Notes: generated from the sequence alone by a model not told the origin. A stretch of 64,000 nucleotides of DNA from Bacteroidales bacterium (GCA_021371855.1 JAJFVL010000010.1:112525-176524); one strand, 5' to 3'; shown: positions 18,301 to 28,304, counted from the first letter of the stretch. Program-made: numbers and translations.

Positions 18301-21300
18301 ATGAAAAGAATTAAATTATTTTTATTCATTATTGGGCTTTTGATGTTTACAGGAAATATTTTTGCCCAAACCCTTATTAAAGGGTCAATAAAGAGCGAGT
18401 CAGGTGAACCTTTACCTGGAGCTACTGTAATCGAAAAGGGAACAAACAATGGGACAATAACCGATTTGAGCGGGAATTATTCTATTACTGTTTCTGATAA
18501 TAAAGCCGTTCTCGTGGTTTCATTTGTTGGATATCAACCAGCAGATGTTGTTGTCGGTGAAAAGAGAATGATTACTGTTACCCTAAAAGCATCTGATGTT
18601 GGGCTCGACGAAGTTGTGGTTACCGCATTAGGACTTAAACGTGAGAAAAAAGCTCTTGGCTACTCGGTCGGAGAAGTGAAAGGAGAAGATTTGACAGAAA
18701 CGAGCCAGGGTAATGTGTTGAATGCCTTAGTTGGGAAAGTCGCCGGGGTGAAAATCAACCAGATGGACGGGACCACAGGTTCCTCGGTAAACATGATCAT
18801 CAGAGGGGCAACTTCGTTAAACAACGACAATCAGCCTCTTTTTATAGTTGACGGTGTCCCGATAAAAAATCAGTTAAACAATTTCTATGAAGGAGCTGAC
18901 CTGGGAAATGCGATAAGCGACTTAAACCCTGATGATATTGAAAGCATTTCAGTACTGAAAGGTGCCAGCGCTGCTGCGCTTTATGGTTCCCGAGCAGGGA
19001 ATGGCGTAGTTCTGATAACCACCCGTACTGGTGCAAAAAGCAGAAAAGGTATCGGCGTATCTTTAAGTACTACAAATGTTTTGGAGATTCCATATCATTA
19101 CGTACCGTATCAAACTAAATTTGGTTCTGGCAAGGCCGGTGCAAATAAACTGGAAGAAGCTGAAAATGAAAGCTGGGGAGCCCAGTTGGATGTTGGGGAA
19201 AAATGGATTTTGTGGAACAGTAATGGAGAAGCGGTTCCTTTGATTTCTTACCCAAACCGGTTACCGGATTTTTTCAAAACCGGATTCACTACAACTAATG
19301 ATGTGTCAATTGATGGAAATTATGATAAAGGATACTTCCGGTTGTCTGTAGGTGATATGAGAAATACAGGTATTATTCCCAACACCGACCTGAATCGTTC
19401 CACAATAAACCTGAATTCCGGTTACAACATTACGGATAAACTTTCAGTAACAGCTAATTTTAACTGGACGGAATCAGGATCAGACAATCGTCCGAATGTT
19501 AATGGTGAAGATCGTAGCGACATAGTAAGGAGCCTTTATGAAATAGGTGCTCAGGTAAATGTTATGGATCTCAAAGACTACTGGATAAAAGGGCAGGAGG
19601 GCATTGAACAATTGAGATATAAAGCTAAACAAAACAATGTATGGTTCCTTGCTAATGAGAATACTAATGCCTTCAACAGGGACCGGCTAACAAGCAAAGT
19701 TCAGCTCGATTGGAAACTAACCAATGAGTTAAAGTTTACAGGCAGGTTTACAAGGGATGCTTATAATGAAAATCGCGAATCAAAAAAAGCATTTAGTACT
19801 TATGGGCAGGTCAATGGTGGATATAATATCGCGGATAATTACCAGAAAGAAACGAACATGGAATTAAATCTTTCCTATAACAAAAAGTTCAATAACATCT
19901 GGAATCTGAACGCTTTTATTGCAGGGAACAGGATGTATGCTTATGGACGTAATATTAATAATATTGCATCTCAACTTGTCATACCTGATCTTTATACCAT
20001 ATCAAATGGAACTGCTGGTGCTGTCACCTATAGAAGTTCATGGTCAGAGAAAGCAATTTATAGTGTCTATGGAATGACCTCCATTGGATATAAAGACAGG
20101 ATTTATCTGGATCTTACTGCCAGAAACGACTGGTCAAGTACATTACCTGCCGATAACCGTTCCTATTTTTATCCTTCCGCTTCACTAAGTGTGTTGCTCT
20201 CAGAAATGATTGTCATGCCCGATTGGATAACATTCACAAAACTACGTGCCGGTATAGCTCAGGTTGGTAATGATACTTCTCCATACAGCCTCTCTCAATA
20301 TTTTTCAATTGCCTCTGACTGGGGGACCGCAAAACAAATGTATATGGGAGGTACTCTGAAAAATAATAATCTGGTGCCTGAAATGGCAACATCAAAAGAA
20401 ATCGGAGCTGATTTCAGATTTTTAAATAACAGAATCGGTTTGGAACTTACTTATTATAAGGTGCAAAACGAAAACCAGGTTCTTAGCATTTCATTACCTG
20501 TTGAATCTGGCGCGACAGGGAAGATGATCAATGCAGGACTTATTGAAAGCAGCGGATGGGAAGCTGGATTAAACCTGACTCCGATAATGACCAAAGACTT
20601 CAAATGGGATATGAACCTGAATTTTTCAACGAACAAAACACAATTGAAAGAATTGGCAGAAGGGCTGACCAATTTCTCATTTGGATCTGTTGAAGGAGCC
20701 ATGTTCCGTACATATGAAGGAGGAATGATTGGTGATATTTATATGCAACCTATGCTAACAGTAACCGATGAAAGCTCGGAATACTATGGATATCCATTGC
20801 TGACAGCAGATGGTAAATACCAAACAGATACGGATGCCAATCATATGGTCAAAATTGGGAATTCAAATCCTGATTTTAATCTTGGCATTCAACCCTCCCT
20901 TACATATAAAGCCTTTACTTTATATGCCAATATCGACTGGAGTCAAGGGGGGCAATTCTATTCTGAAACCAATATGTTTTTCAATAATAATGGGTGGTCG
21001 GAGAATAGCTTATCAGGAGCTACTTATGATAATAGCCGAAGCATTGAAGAACAGATCAAGGAAAATCCTGATGCTTTTTTTGGAGAATGGTTGGGAGGTC
21101 GTACTGCTGAATATGGAGGATTTGCCTGGCCATCAGGTAGCGGTAGTGGCCGTTTACAGGATGCATGTTTTAATGCCGGGGTTCGTCAGGTTGTATCAGG
21201 TGGGGTAAAAACATATGTCGAAAACCTGGGTGGGGCTAATACGAAATGGTTGGACCCATATAATGCCAATCGTTATGCCAATCGTCCGTTCCCAAATCGC

Positions 21301-21573
21301 TATCTATATGATGCAACATACGTTAAATTAAGAGAGATTGCTTTAACCTATCGTATCCCGAGAAAATTTAATGAAAAAATGCACATTTATAATTCTTCCC
21401 TCTCTTTAATTGCTACCAATATTTTTGAATGGACAGCCGCAGGTATCGATATTGATCCTGAAAGAGCATTTAAATCCACAGGTAATAATGGGGTTTGGTT
21501 GCAAGGGATTGAATACTATAATGCCATGCCATGGACAGGTACTGTAGGTATGAAATTGAATTTAGAGTTCTAA
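18301..21573 (+). CDS. SusC/RagA-family TonB-linked outer-membrane receptor
   Basis: A 1090-residue outer-membrane transporter for oligosaccharides. It has a signal peptide (LFLFIIGLLMFTGNIFAQ), a carboxypeptidase-regulatory-like domain (residues about 25-100, with GEPLPGATVIEKGTNNGTIT and VVSFVGYQP), and the SusC signature GLDEVVVTALG. A TonB plug domain (about 115-235; GASAAALYGSRAGNGVVLITT) and a long beta-barrel end in an aromatic-rich strand. It is 13 bp upstream of the SusD partner, so the pair forms the usual lidded import complex. Imported glycan fragments would then be processed by the periplasmic glycosidases encoded just before it. Confidence 0.97.
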   Translation: MKRIKLFLFIIGLLMFTGNIFAQTLIKGSIKSESGEPLPGATVIEKGTNNGTITDLSGNYSITVSDNKAVLVVSFVGYQPADVVVGEKRMITVTLKASDVGLDEVVVTALGLKREKKALGYSVGEVKGEDLTETSQGNVLNALVGKVAGVKINQMDGTTGSSVNMIIRGATSLNNDNQPLFIVDGVPIKNQLNNFYEGADLGNAISDLNPDDIESISVLKGASAAALYGSRAGNGVVLITTRTGAKSRKGIGVSLSTTNVLEIPYHYVPYQTKFGSGKAGANKLEEAENESWGAQLDVGEKWILWNSNGEAVPLISYPNRLPDFFKTGFTTTNDVSIDGNYDKGYFRLSVGDMRNTGIIPNTDLNRSTINLNSGYNITDKLSVTANFNWTESGSDNRPNVNGEDRSDIVRSLYEIGAQVNVMDLKDYWIKGQEGIEQLRYKAKQNNVWFLANENTNAFNRDRLTSKVQLDWKLTNELKFTGRFTRDAYNENRESKKAFSTYGQVNGGYNIADNYQKETNMELNLSYNKKFNNIWNLNAFIAGNRMYAYGRNINNIASQLVIPDLYTISNGTAGAVTYRSSWSEKAIYSVYGMTSIGYKDRIYLDLTARNDWSSTLPADNRSYFYPSASLSVLLSEMIVMPDWITFTKLRAGIAQVGNDTSPYSLSQYFSIASDWGTAKQMYMGGTLKNNNLVPEMATSKEIGADFRFLNNRIGLELTYYKVQNENQVLSISLPVESGATGKMINAGLIESSGWEAGLNLTPIMTKDFKWDMNLNFSTNKTQLKELAEGLTNFSFGSVEGAMFRTYEGGMIGDIYMQPMLTVTDESSEYYGYPLLTADGKYQTDTDANHMVKIGNSNPDFNLGIQPSLTYKAFTLYANIDWSQGGQFYSETNMFFNNNGWSENSLSGATYDNSRSIEEQIKENPDAFFGEWLGGRTAEYGGFAWPSGSGSGRLQDACFNAGVRQVVSGGVKTYVENLGGANTKWLDPYNANRYANRPFPNRYLYDATYVKLREIALTYRIPRKFNEKMHIYNSSLSLIATNIFEWTAAGIDIDPERAFKSTGNNGVWLQGIEYYNAMPWTGTVGMKLNLEF

Positions 21574-21586
21574 AAAAAAAGCGATT

Positions 21587-23269
21587 ATGAAAACTATAAA
21601 AATATCAGCATTTATATTGGCATTGACAATTCTTTTGCCTTTATCATCCTGCCTTGATCTGGATGAGCTAAACGAAGATCCGAATAACCCAATTGAGGTA
21701 TCGTCTAATTATATATTGACTTATGTGCTTACAAATACTGCACAGGCCTACAAATCATTAGGAGAATATAATTCAAACGTGTCAGGGACAATGCAATATA
21801 TCCAGGTAGGTACTAATTTTAGCGCAGATAACATGAATTACTATGATTGGAGCAGAGCTTCCTGGTCTGGTTATTATGATCTTTTACGAAATATTGAAAT
21901 CATCAACAAGAATGCAAAAGAAGACGGGCATCCGTTTTTTGAAGCAATTTCTCTTACATTGAGGGCTTTTCTTTTCGGGACAATTACAGATCTCTTTGGT
22001 GATTCTCCTTATTCTGAAAGTCTTCAAGCAGATAATGATCTGTTCTTTCCAAAATATGATGAACAACAATACATCTATAAAGGAATACTTGAGGATCTGA
22101 AAAATGCAGATGAATTATTATCCAGATCAGATATTGGCAATTATAAGGTTCTTTCAAGCTCTGATGTTCTTTATGGTGGTAATGCTGCCAAATGGAGGAA
22201 GTTTGCTAATTCGTTGAGATTGAGATACTGTATGAGGCTTATAAATAAAGAGTCTGAGATGTCTGGAATCGGAGTGAATATTATCACCGAATTTAACGAA
22301 GCAGTTGCCAATTCGTTTACCAGCAACAGTGATGATGCTAATGTTGATTATCTGGGTACTACTGCAGCCAATTCTGCTCCGGGCGGACTTCTGAATTCTT
22401 CTAATCCTCCATATAATTCCAAACCGTGTGCAACAATAGTTGATACTCTTCAATCAATAAATGATCCGCGGCTTTACCGGTGGGTTATGCCTGTTCAGCA
22501 CAAATGGGATTACACTGTCTCCAAAGTCACTACAAAAACAGTAGTTAATATGTTTGGCGATTCATATAGTGTACAATATTGGCCCACCCTAAACCCCAAA
22601 GTAGATACTTCACTCTATGTCGGCCTGCCGATGGGATTAGCGGTACAGGATGCGATGAATTATAACAAGGGAGATGATGCCGCAACTTATAATTCAGAGC
22701 AGAGTCCTTATATTTCATATATGCACGGGAGATATCGTAAAAATTCGGACACTTATATTCAGATGGATTTAATGATGTACAGTGAAGTTGAATTTTTGCT
22801 TGCTGAAGCAGCTGAGAGGGGAATATTTATAGTAAGCGGAACAGCTGAAACTCATTATAAAAGCGGGATTCTGGCATCGATGAACAGATGGGGTATTTCT
22901 GACGGTTCAAATGGATTCAGTTTCAATAGTTATTATGCTGATTCAAAAGTAAATTATAGTTCTGCTTCCACTAAACTGGAACGGATTATGGAACAAAAAT
23001 GGATAGCTCTCTGGTTAAACGTAGAACCTTGGTTTGACTGGCGCAGGACCGGATATCCTAATCTTAAAGCTGGGCCGGTGGCAGAATATGGCTCTGCTCT
23101 CCCGTTGCGTTTTATGTATCCGGAACCAAATCAGGATGAAAAATACCTGGTCAATTACAATACAGCAGTTGACCGGTTGGAATCAACAATTTTTGTACCG
23201 AATGGACAGAGCAAAGACCATACCTATTCAAAAATGTGGATTTTACAAGGCACAGGAAAACCGTACTAG
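21587..23269 (+). CDS. SusD/RagB-family glycan-binding lipoprotein
   Basis: The 560-residue lipoprotein has the lipobox PLSSC followed by LDLDELNEDPNNP, a typical opening of the SusD-like 2 family. The helical TPR scaffold follows (YWSGYYDLLRNIEIIN-like segment near residues 85-105, FGTITDLFGDSPYSE near 130, and AKWRKFANSLRLRYCMR near 200). Near the C-terminus it has the conserved EQKWIALWLNVEPWFDWRRTGYP. It caps the SusC barrel at the cell surface and binds the glycan. A strong stem-loop 43 bp downstream may reduce readthrough into the following sialidase-like gene. Confidence 0.95.
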   Translation: MKTIKISAFILALTILLPLSSCLDLDELNEDPNNPIEVSSNYILTYVLTNTAQAYKSLGEYNSNVSGTMQYIQVGTNFSADNMNYYDWSRASWSGYYDLLRNIEIINKNAKEDGHPFFEAISLTLRAFLFGTITDLFGDSPYSESLQADNDLFFPKYDEQQYIYKGILEDLKNADELLSRSDIGNYKVLSSSDVLYGGNAAKWRKFANSLRLRYCMRLINKESEMSGIGVNIITEFNEAVANSFTSNSDDANVDYLGTTAANSAPGGLLNSSNPPYNSKPCATIVDTLQSINDPRLYRWVMPVQHKWDYTVSKVTTKTVVNMFGDSYSVQYWPTLNPKVDTSLYVGLPMGLAVQDAMNYNKGDDAATYNSEQSPYISYMHGRYRKNSDTYIQMDLMMYSEVEFLLAEAAERGIFIVSGTAETHYKSGILASMNRWGISDGSNGFSFNSYYADSKVNYSSASTKLERIMEQKWIALWLNVEPWFDWRRTGYPNLKAGPVAEYGSALPLRFMYPEPNQDEKYLVNYNTAVDRLESTIFVPNGQSKDHTYSKMWILQGTGKPY

Positions 23270-23312
23270 GGTTAACCTAAAACAACTTAATGTGAAATGA
23301 GCTTATTTGAAA

Positions 23313-23359
23313 GAAGACACGTTGTGGAATTGTGTGGTTGCATTCTGCAATGTGCCTTC
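23313..23359 (+). terminator. Stem-loop after susD
   Basis: GAAGACACGTTGTGG (23313-23327) pairs with CTGCAATGTGCCTTC (23345-23359) at 14 of 15 positions, counting three G-U pairs, with a 17-nt loop. TTAATATTTT follows. This looks like a terminator or mRNA-stabilising hairpin between the abundant SusC/SusD transcript and the downstream sialidase-like/lyase/symporter genes. The T run is short, so partial termination or 3'-end protection is as likely as full termination. Confidence 0.5.
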
Positions 23360-23446
23360 TTAATATTTTGGCGTCGTGAATGGATATCTTTATTAACAAT
23401 TACACACAGAAGAATTAAAACAGATTGAATTTAATATAACTAACGT

Positions 23447-24490
23447 ATGAATACCAATAGAATAAAACTGGCCCTTATTATAGGAATTATCGGTTTGTTT
23501 GTCTCTTCGGCATGTGTCCGGAAACCTTCTCTCGAAAAAACCAAAGTTAAGGTATTAACTTCTGAATTTATATATAATGAAGCCCCATTTCCACAATGCC
23601 ATGCTTCCACTATTGTTGAAACGGACGAAGGTTTGTTGGCTGCATGGTTTGGCGGCACACACGAAAGACACCCAGATGTTTGTATTTATACTTCGCTATA
23701 TAGAGATGGAAAATGGGGCATTCCGGAACGGGTTGCCGATGGAGCTAAAAATGATACACTCGTTTTCCCGTGCTGGAACCCGGTTCTTTTCAAAAGGGAC
23801 AATAATGATATTATCCTTTATTATAAGGTTGGCCCAAGCCCCCGTGAATGGTGGGGAATGTATAAAATCTCAGCTGATGAAGGGAAATCCTGGTCAGCAG
23901 CGATACAGATTCCCAACAACCTTTTTGGGCCGATAAAGAACAAACCATTAGGGCTGCCAGATGGGACGATTTTGTACCCCACAAGTTTTGAAACTCCTCA
24001 AATATGGAATATTTACGTGGAAACATCCGGACAGAATCTGACCAATTGGAGAAAAACCGAAATCAACAACAATGGTTTTAATGCCATCCAGCCTACTGTT
24101 CTTTTTTACAAAGGGGGAGTTGTTCAAATGCTTTGCCGGAGCAAAGAAAAAAGGATTGTAGAAACATGGTCGTCCGACAATGGAAAAACATGGTCCCCAT
24201 TGCAGGCTACATCCATTCCGAACAACAATTCAGGCATTGACGCGGTGTCTCTGGGCAATGGTTTACAGGTACTTATTTGTAACCCGGTTGAGCAAGGACG
24301 GAATAAATTGGCTGTATTGGTTTCTTCTGACGGTAAAAACTGGAAAAAACTGATTGTTCTGGAAGACCAGCCGGAAGGGGAGTTCAGTTATCCTGCAATT
24401 ATCAGGGGAAAAGATGGCAAAATTCACATTACTTACACCTATAACCGCGAAAAGATAAAATACGTCCGTTTAGAGATACTTTATGAATAA
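23447..24490 (+). CDS. Sialidase-like BNR-repeat lipoprotein
   Basis: A 347-residue protein with a lipoprotein signal (LFVSSAC). It is a six-bladed propeller of the BNR_2 type: HASTIVETDEGLLAAWFGGT with the DVCIYTS strand, then DEGKSWSAAIQIP and SDNGKTWSPLQA as Asp-box-like repeats, and FSYPAIIRGKDGKIHITYTYNR at the end. Family members include exo-alpha-sialidases, but many BNR_2 proteins act on other acidic sugars or have no known activity, and the catalytic Arg triad cannot be confirmed by eye. It stands just before a DapA/NanA-family lyase and a sodium symporter, a grouping consistent with release, uptake and cleavage of a 2-keto-3-deoxy sugar such as a sialic acid. Confidence 0.75.
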   Translation: MNTNRIKLALIIGIIGLFVSSACVRKPSLEKTKVKVLTSEFIYNEAPFPQCHASTIVETDEGLLAAWFGGTHERHPDVCIYTSLYRDGKWGIPERVADGAKNDTLVFPCWNPVLFKRDNNDIILYYKVGPSPREWWGMYKISADEGKSWSAAIQIPNNLFGPIKNKPLGLPDGTILYPTSFETPQIWNIYVETSGQNLTNWRKTEINNNGFNAIQPTVLFYKGGVVQMLCRSKEKRIVETWSSDNGKTWSPLQATSIPNNNSGIDAVSLGNGLQVLICNPVEQGRNKLAVLVSSDGKNWKKLIVLEDQPEGEFSYPAIIRGKDGKIHITYTYNREKIKYVRLEILYE

Positions 24491-24538
24491 TCTTTGGGAT
24501 GAGTCATTAAAAGGCGGAAATTAGAAATTCAAATTTAT

Positions 24539-25465
24539 ATGCAAAATACATTAATACTACCTTTAAGGGGGATAATTCCTCCTGTTGTTACCCCTTTGCT
24601 CAATAACAATACTCTGGATGTTGAAGGACTGGAACGATTGCTCGAACATATTATATCGGGTGGTGTTCATGGTGTCTTTATTCTGGGAACAACAGGTGAA
24701 TTACCCAGTTTAAGCCACAAATTGCGCTATGAGTTAATTGAAAGAACCTGCCTTCATGTTAATGACCGCGTCCCGGTTTTAGTCGGCATCTCCGATTGTG
24801 TTTTCCCTGAAAGCCTGAGCCTGGCACATAAGGCTGCTGACTGTGGTGCTGATGCGGTTGTGTTGGCCCCCCCTTATTATTTCGCACTTAGCCAGTCGGA
24901 GTTTTTGGGATACCTCGAGCGGTTAGTGCCACAAATACCTTTGCCCATTTTTCTTTACAATATACCGGTTTATACTAAGGTAAAGTTTGCTCCTGAAACA
25001 GTAAAAGCTGCTGCCGGCATTCCAGGTATAATCGGATTAAAAGACAGTTCCTCTGACCTTGTATATCTAAAACAAGTCCAATATGCTTTAAAAGACCGGC
25101 CTGACTTTACATTTATGGTGGGGCAGGAAGAATTACTGGCTGAGTTTGTACTTACCGGAGGCCATGGAGGAGTCAACGGCGGAGCCAATATGTTCCCTAA
25201 ATTATATGTCAACCTATATAATGCATCTGTAGCCCGCGATCTTGATCAGGTCTTAAAACTTCTGAAAACTGTTATGCAGGTTAGTTCTTCCGTTTACCTG
25301 GCTGGGAATTCCCCTTCCAGCTATCTGAAAGGATTAAAATGTGCATTATCGTTAATGGGGATATGTAGCGGTTTTATGGCTGAACCTTATTCTGAATTTG
25401 GTATCGAAGAGCGCTGCAGTATTGAAAAATCTCTTGAAGAACTTGATTATAAAAGCCTTTTTTGA
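24539..25465 (+). CDS. DapA/NanA-family Schiff-base aldolase
   Basis: The 308-residue cytoplasmic TIM-barrel enzyme belongs to the dihydrodipicolinate synthase/N-acetylneuraminate lyase family. The Schiff-base lysine is K168 in GIIGLKDSSSD and the conserved tyrosine is Y140 in LYNIPVYTK. The carboxylate-binding loop reads GTTGE, whereas sialate lyases usually show GSTGE. It may therefore act on another 2-keto-3-deoxy acid, or it may be an atypical sialate lyase. Its place between a sialidase-like protein and a sodium:solute symporter favours a sugar-acid catabolic role over lysine biosynthesis. Confidence 0.85.
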   Translation: MQNTLILPLRGIIPPVVTPLLNNNTLDVEGLERLLEHIISGGVHGVFILGTTGELPSLSHKLRYELIERTCLHVNDRVPVLVGISDCVFPESLSLAHKAADCGADAVVLAPPYYFALSQSEFLGYLERLVPQIPLPIFLYNIPVYTKVKFAPETVKAAAGIPGIIGLKDSSSDLVYLKQVQYALKDRPDFTFMVGQEELLAEFVLTGGHGGVNGGANMFPKLYVNLYNASVARDLDQVLKLLKTVMQVSSSVYLAGNSPSSYLKGLKCALSLMGICSGFMAEPYSEFGIEERCSIEKSLEELDYKSLF

Positions 25466-25516
25466 AGGTGATTTTAAGAAAGAAATAGTTAAACTAATTG
25501 ACTAAAGGCAAAAAAA

Positions 25517-27001
25517 ATGGCTACTATTGATCTTTTGGTTTTTATTGTCTACCTGGTAGGAATTATATTATTCGGAAGTTCATTTTACTGGAAAAACAAA
25601 TCCTCATCTTCTTTCACCTTGGGAAATAAGAATATCCCGACCTTTGTCATTTCGTTGTCGATTTTTGCAACATTCGTCAGTAGTATCAGCTATCTGGCGA
25701 TACCAGGGCAGGCATACATGTCTGACTGGAATGCATTTGCTTTTAGCTTATCTATTCCATTTGCATTAATAATAGCAGTAAAATTCTTTGTACCGCTTTA
25801 CCGGTCGGTCAACAGCCCCTCAGCTTATACTTATCTTGAAAACCGCTTTGGACCATGGGCAAAAGTATATGCGTCGACCATGTATTTATTGACTCAGTTA
25901 ATGAGATCTGGAACCATCCTTTTTCTCCTAGCCCTGCCTCTGAATGTTCTTTACGGATGGAATATAATTACTATTATTGTCCTTACCGGCGCGAGTGTAA
26001 TGATCTATTCTATACTCGGAGGGATACAGGCTGTTATATGGACCGATGCTATCCAGGCTGTCATCTTAATCGTAGGAGCTCTAGTGTGCGCCGGCGTCAT
26101 TTTATTTTCAATGCCGGAAGGAACTGGTCAGTTATTCCGGATTGCCACAGCACATAATAAATTTAGTCTGGGTAGTTTCAGAATGGATCTTTCTTCTTCC
26201 ACTTTCTGGGTGGTACTGATTTACGGCTTGTTTATCAACCTTCAGAATTATGGGATTGACCAAAACTATGTCCAACGTTATATGACTGCATCTACCGAGA
26301 AAGAAGCAAAAAAATCAGCCATGCAGGGAGGATTGATATATGTTCCTGTTTCGTTACTGTTTTTATTTATCGGGACTGCGCTTTTTTCTTATTATACAGT
26401 TTTTCCTGACCAATTGACTGCCGGAGTGCAGGGTGACAGAGTCTTCCCGTATTTTATTGCACACCAGTTGCCTCCTGGTTTAACAGGGTTGCTTATCGCT
26501 TCAATTTTTGCAGCAGGAATGAGTACCATTTCAACAAGTATAAACAGTTCAGCGACAGTTATATTAACAGACTATTTTAAAAAGTCATTAAAGGGCGAAA
26601 GAGCTGAAAAAAAATCAATGAAAATTTTGTATTCTTCTTCTATTATCTTCAGTATCAGCAGCATATTGATCGCCATTGCAATGATCAATGTCCAGAGTGC
26701 ACTGGAGGTTTGGTGGAAACTCGCTTCTATCTTCAGCGGAGGTATGCTGGGGTTGTTCTTGTTGGGCTTCTTTGCACCGAGAGTAAAGAATAAAGCTGCT
26801 GCTATTGGTGTTATTGCCGGGGTCCTTATCATAGGGTGGTTGAGCCTTTCCCCGATATTTTTTAACAACCCTGAAATGCAAGAATATGCCAGCCCATTCC
26901 ACGGTTATTTATCAATCGTTTTTGGGACAAGTGGCATCTTTATTGTTGGTTTCCAGATAGGCTGCTTCATGAACAGAAAAATTAGGATTGTGAAAGCTTA
27001 A
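25517..27001 (+). CDS. Sodium:solute symporter (SSS family)
   Basis: The protein has 494 residues and about 13 transmembrane helices. Family signatures include FATFVSSISYLAIPGQAY (sodium-site region of TM2), FGPWAKVYASTMYLLTQLMRSG, the YSILGGIQAVIWTDAIQAVIL segment and GLLIASIFAAGMSTISTSINS. Members carry sialic acid, sugars, amino acids or vitamins with sodium. As the last gene after the sialidase-like protein and the aldolase, it most likely imports the monosaccharide released in the periplasm. The start ATG at 25517 follows an A-rich leader with no Shine-Dalgarno sequence, as is common in Bacteroidota. Confidence 0.92.
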   Translation: MATIDLLVFIVYLVGIILFGSSFYWKNKSSSSFTLGNKNIPTFVISLSIFATFVSSISYLAIPGQAYMSDWNAFAFSLSIPFALIIAVKFFVPLYRSVNSPSAYTYLENRFGPWAKVYASTMYLLTQLMRSGTILFLLALPLNVLYGWNIITIIVLTGASVMIYSILGGIQAVIWTDAIQAVILIVGALVCAGVILFSMPEGTGQLFRIATAHNKFSLGSFRMDLSSSTFWVVLIYGLFINLQNYGIDQNYVQRYMTASTEKEAKKSAMQGGLIYVPVSLLFLFIGTALFSYYTVFPDQLTAGVQGDRVFPYFIAHQLPPGLTGLLIASIFAAGMSTISTSINSSATVILTDYFKKSLKGERAEKKSMKILYSSSIIFSISSILIAIAMINVQSALEVWWKLASIFSGGMLGLFLLGFFAPRVKNKAAAIGVIAGVLIIGWLSLSPIFFNNPEMQEYASPFHGYLSIVFGTSGIFIVGFQIGCFMNRKIRIVKA

Positions 27002-27449
27002 TCATTGTTTCTGGCAGACACTTGTATCCTTTATAATGTTTGCCCTCAGCGATATTTCAGGCTGGCTATATTATTCGGAAGAGCCCCGGTACTTTCTAAT
27101 CGATATCAATCTTTGAAAATTCAATGTTATTGTATTCCCGGAATCCCGGGCTTACAAGGTGGATTCGTCTTTTATGGTGAGCTGAAAGATGCAGCTAAAC
27201 CGTCAATAAAATGAAATTGTTGACCATCTCTGATCTGAAGAAAATGGTTATTATTGATGTATATTCAATAGACACCTAATTATAAAAATATAATAAAAAA
27301 TATTTATTATATTTAGCTAGTGTTATGTTAAGCCCAAAGAGTCAGTTATACTACTTAAATCCGGTACTGGAGAGTAAAAAGTCTTCTGTGTAGGGGGTAG
27401 GAAAAACAAATTTTTATTTGAATGACACTAGATATTTAAATTTTATTAT
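27002..27449. other. Intergenic region, 448 bp
   Basis: The first half is unremarkable and holds only a short TTG-started frame that I do not support as a gene. At 27287-27309 an AT-only stem TATAATAAA/TTTATTATA with a 5-nt loop could end the symporter transcript. CTAGTGT (27317-27323) and ACACTAG (27425-27431) form a widely spaced inverted pair flanking the likely promoter zone of the second AraC gene. No clean TAnnTTTG box was found. Confidence 0.4.
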
Positions 27450-28304
27450 ATGGAATACATATTTGAAAAAATCTTTGTTCCAAATAAACATTCATTTATC
27501 ACCCGTGAGTTGCAACTTAAGAAGAACTCGGCAAGAGTCCATTCACACAAAAACTTTGAACTGAATTTCATAATCTCAGGAACAGGGAAACGTATTGTTG
27601 GAAACAATATTTCTAGTTTCGATAAAAACGATCTTGTATTAATGGCACCTAATCTGCCCCATTGTTGGGAAATAATCGGAACTGAAGATGATATTTCCCC
27701 AAAATGTATTGTTATACACTTCTATGAAGATCTTATTACTTCTAATTTTTTTAATAATCCTGAACTTGAAAAAATTGTAGATCTTTTGAGAGAAGCAGAA
27801 TTGGGTATATATTTTTATGGAGATATTATCGATGAAGTTGAAGTAATATTAAATAAACTAACCAAAATGGATGGACTTAAGAGCTACATCCAGTTGCTAA
27901 GTATTTTTGACCTTCTGATAAATTGCAATAAAAAGGAATATCTTTCACACATCACTCATGGTAATTTTGGATTTGAAAAAGATTTTAATCAAATAAATAA
28001 AGTGTACGAATATGTTTTTCAAAATCTACAGAAAGGGGTAAGACTGGAAGAAGCTGCATCAATGTTAAATATGTCTCCCGGTTCATTTTGCAGGTATTTT
28101 AAAAAGAAGACAAATATGACTTTTATTGAATATGTCTTAAACATAAGGATAGGTTATGCATCAAAGGTCATTGCAGAAACAGACAAACAAATTACAGAAA
28201 TCGGTTATGAATGTGGATATACCAGCCTTGCTAATTTTAACCATTATTTCAAAAAAATCATGAGGAAAACACCTTCAGAATACCGTAAAATATTTAGAAC
28301 ATAA
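27450..28304 (+). CDS. AraC-family transcriptional regulator (cupin + AraC HTH)
   Basis: A 284-residue regulator with a cupin-like N-terminal domain (HSHKNFELNFIISGTG near residues 31-46, then FDKNDLVLMAPNLPHCW) and a C-terminal AraC domain (RLEEAASMLNMSPGSFCRYF, YECGYTSLANFNHYFKK, ending TPSEYR). It resembles the regulator at 2697 along its whole length, including the GSFCRYFK/PSFCRYFK helix and the RIG-AS/RIGNA linker, so they are probably duplicates. It closes the locus on the right and could control SusC/SusD or the symporter operon. The IS110 element lies just downstream and does not interrupt it. Confidence 0.9.
   Translation: MEYIFEKIFVPNKHSFITRELQLKKNSARVHSHKNFELNFIISGTGKRIVGNNISSFDKNDLVLMAPNLPHCWEIIGTEDDISPKCIVIHFYEDLITSNFFNNPELEKIVDLLREAELGIYFYGDIIDEVEVILNKLTKMDGLKSYIQLLSIFDLLINCNKKEYLSHITHGNFGFEKDFNQINKVYEYVFQNLQKGVRLEEAASMLNMSPGSFCRYFKKKTNMTFIEYVLNIRIGYASKVIAETDKQITEIGYECGYTSLANFNHYFKKIMRKTPSEYRKIFRT

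Noticed and set aside
27005..27214. 69-codon plus-strand frame after the symporter
   Set aside because: It begins with TTG, has no recognisable motif or leader and does not resemble a truncated known protein.
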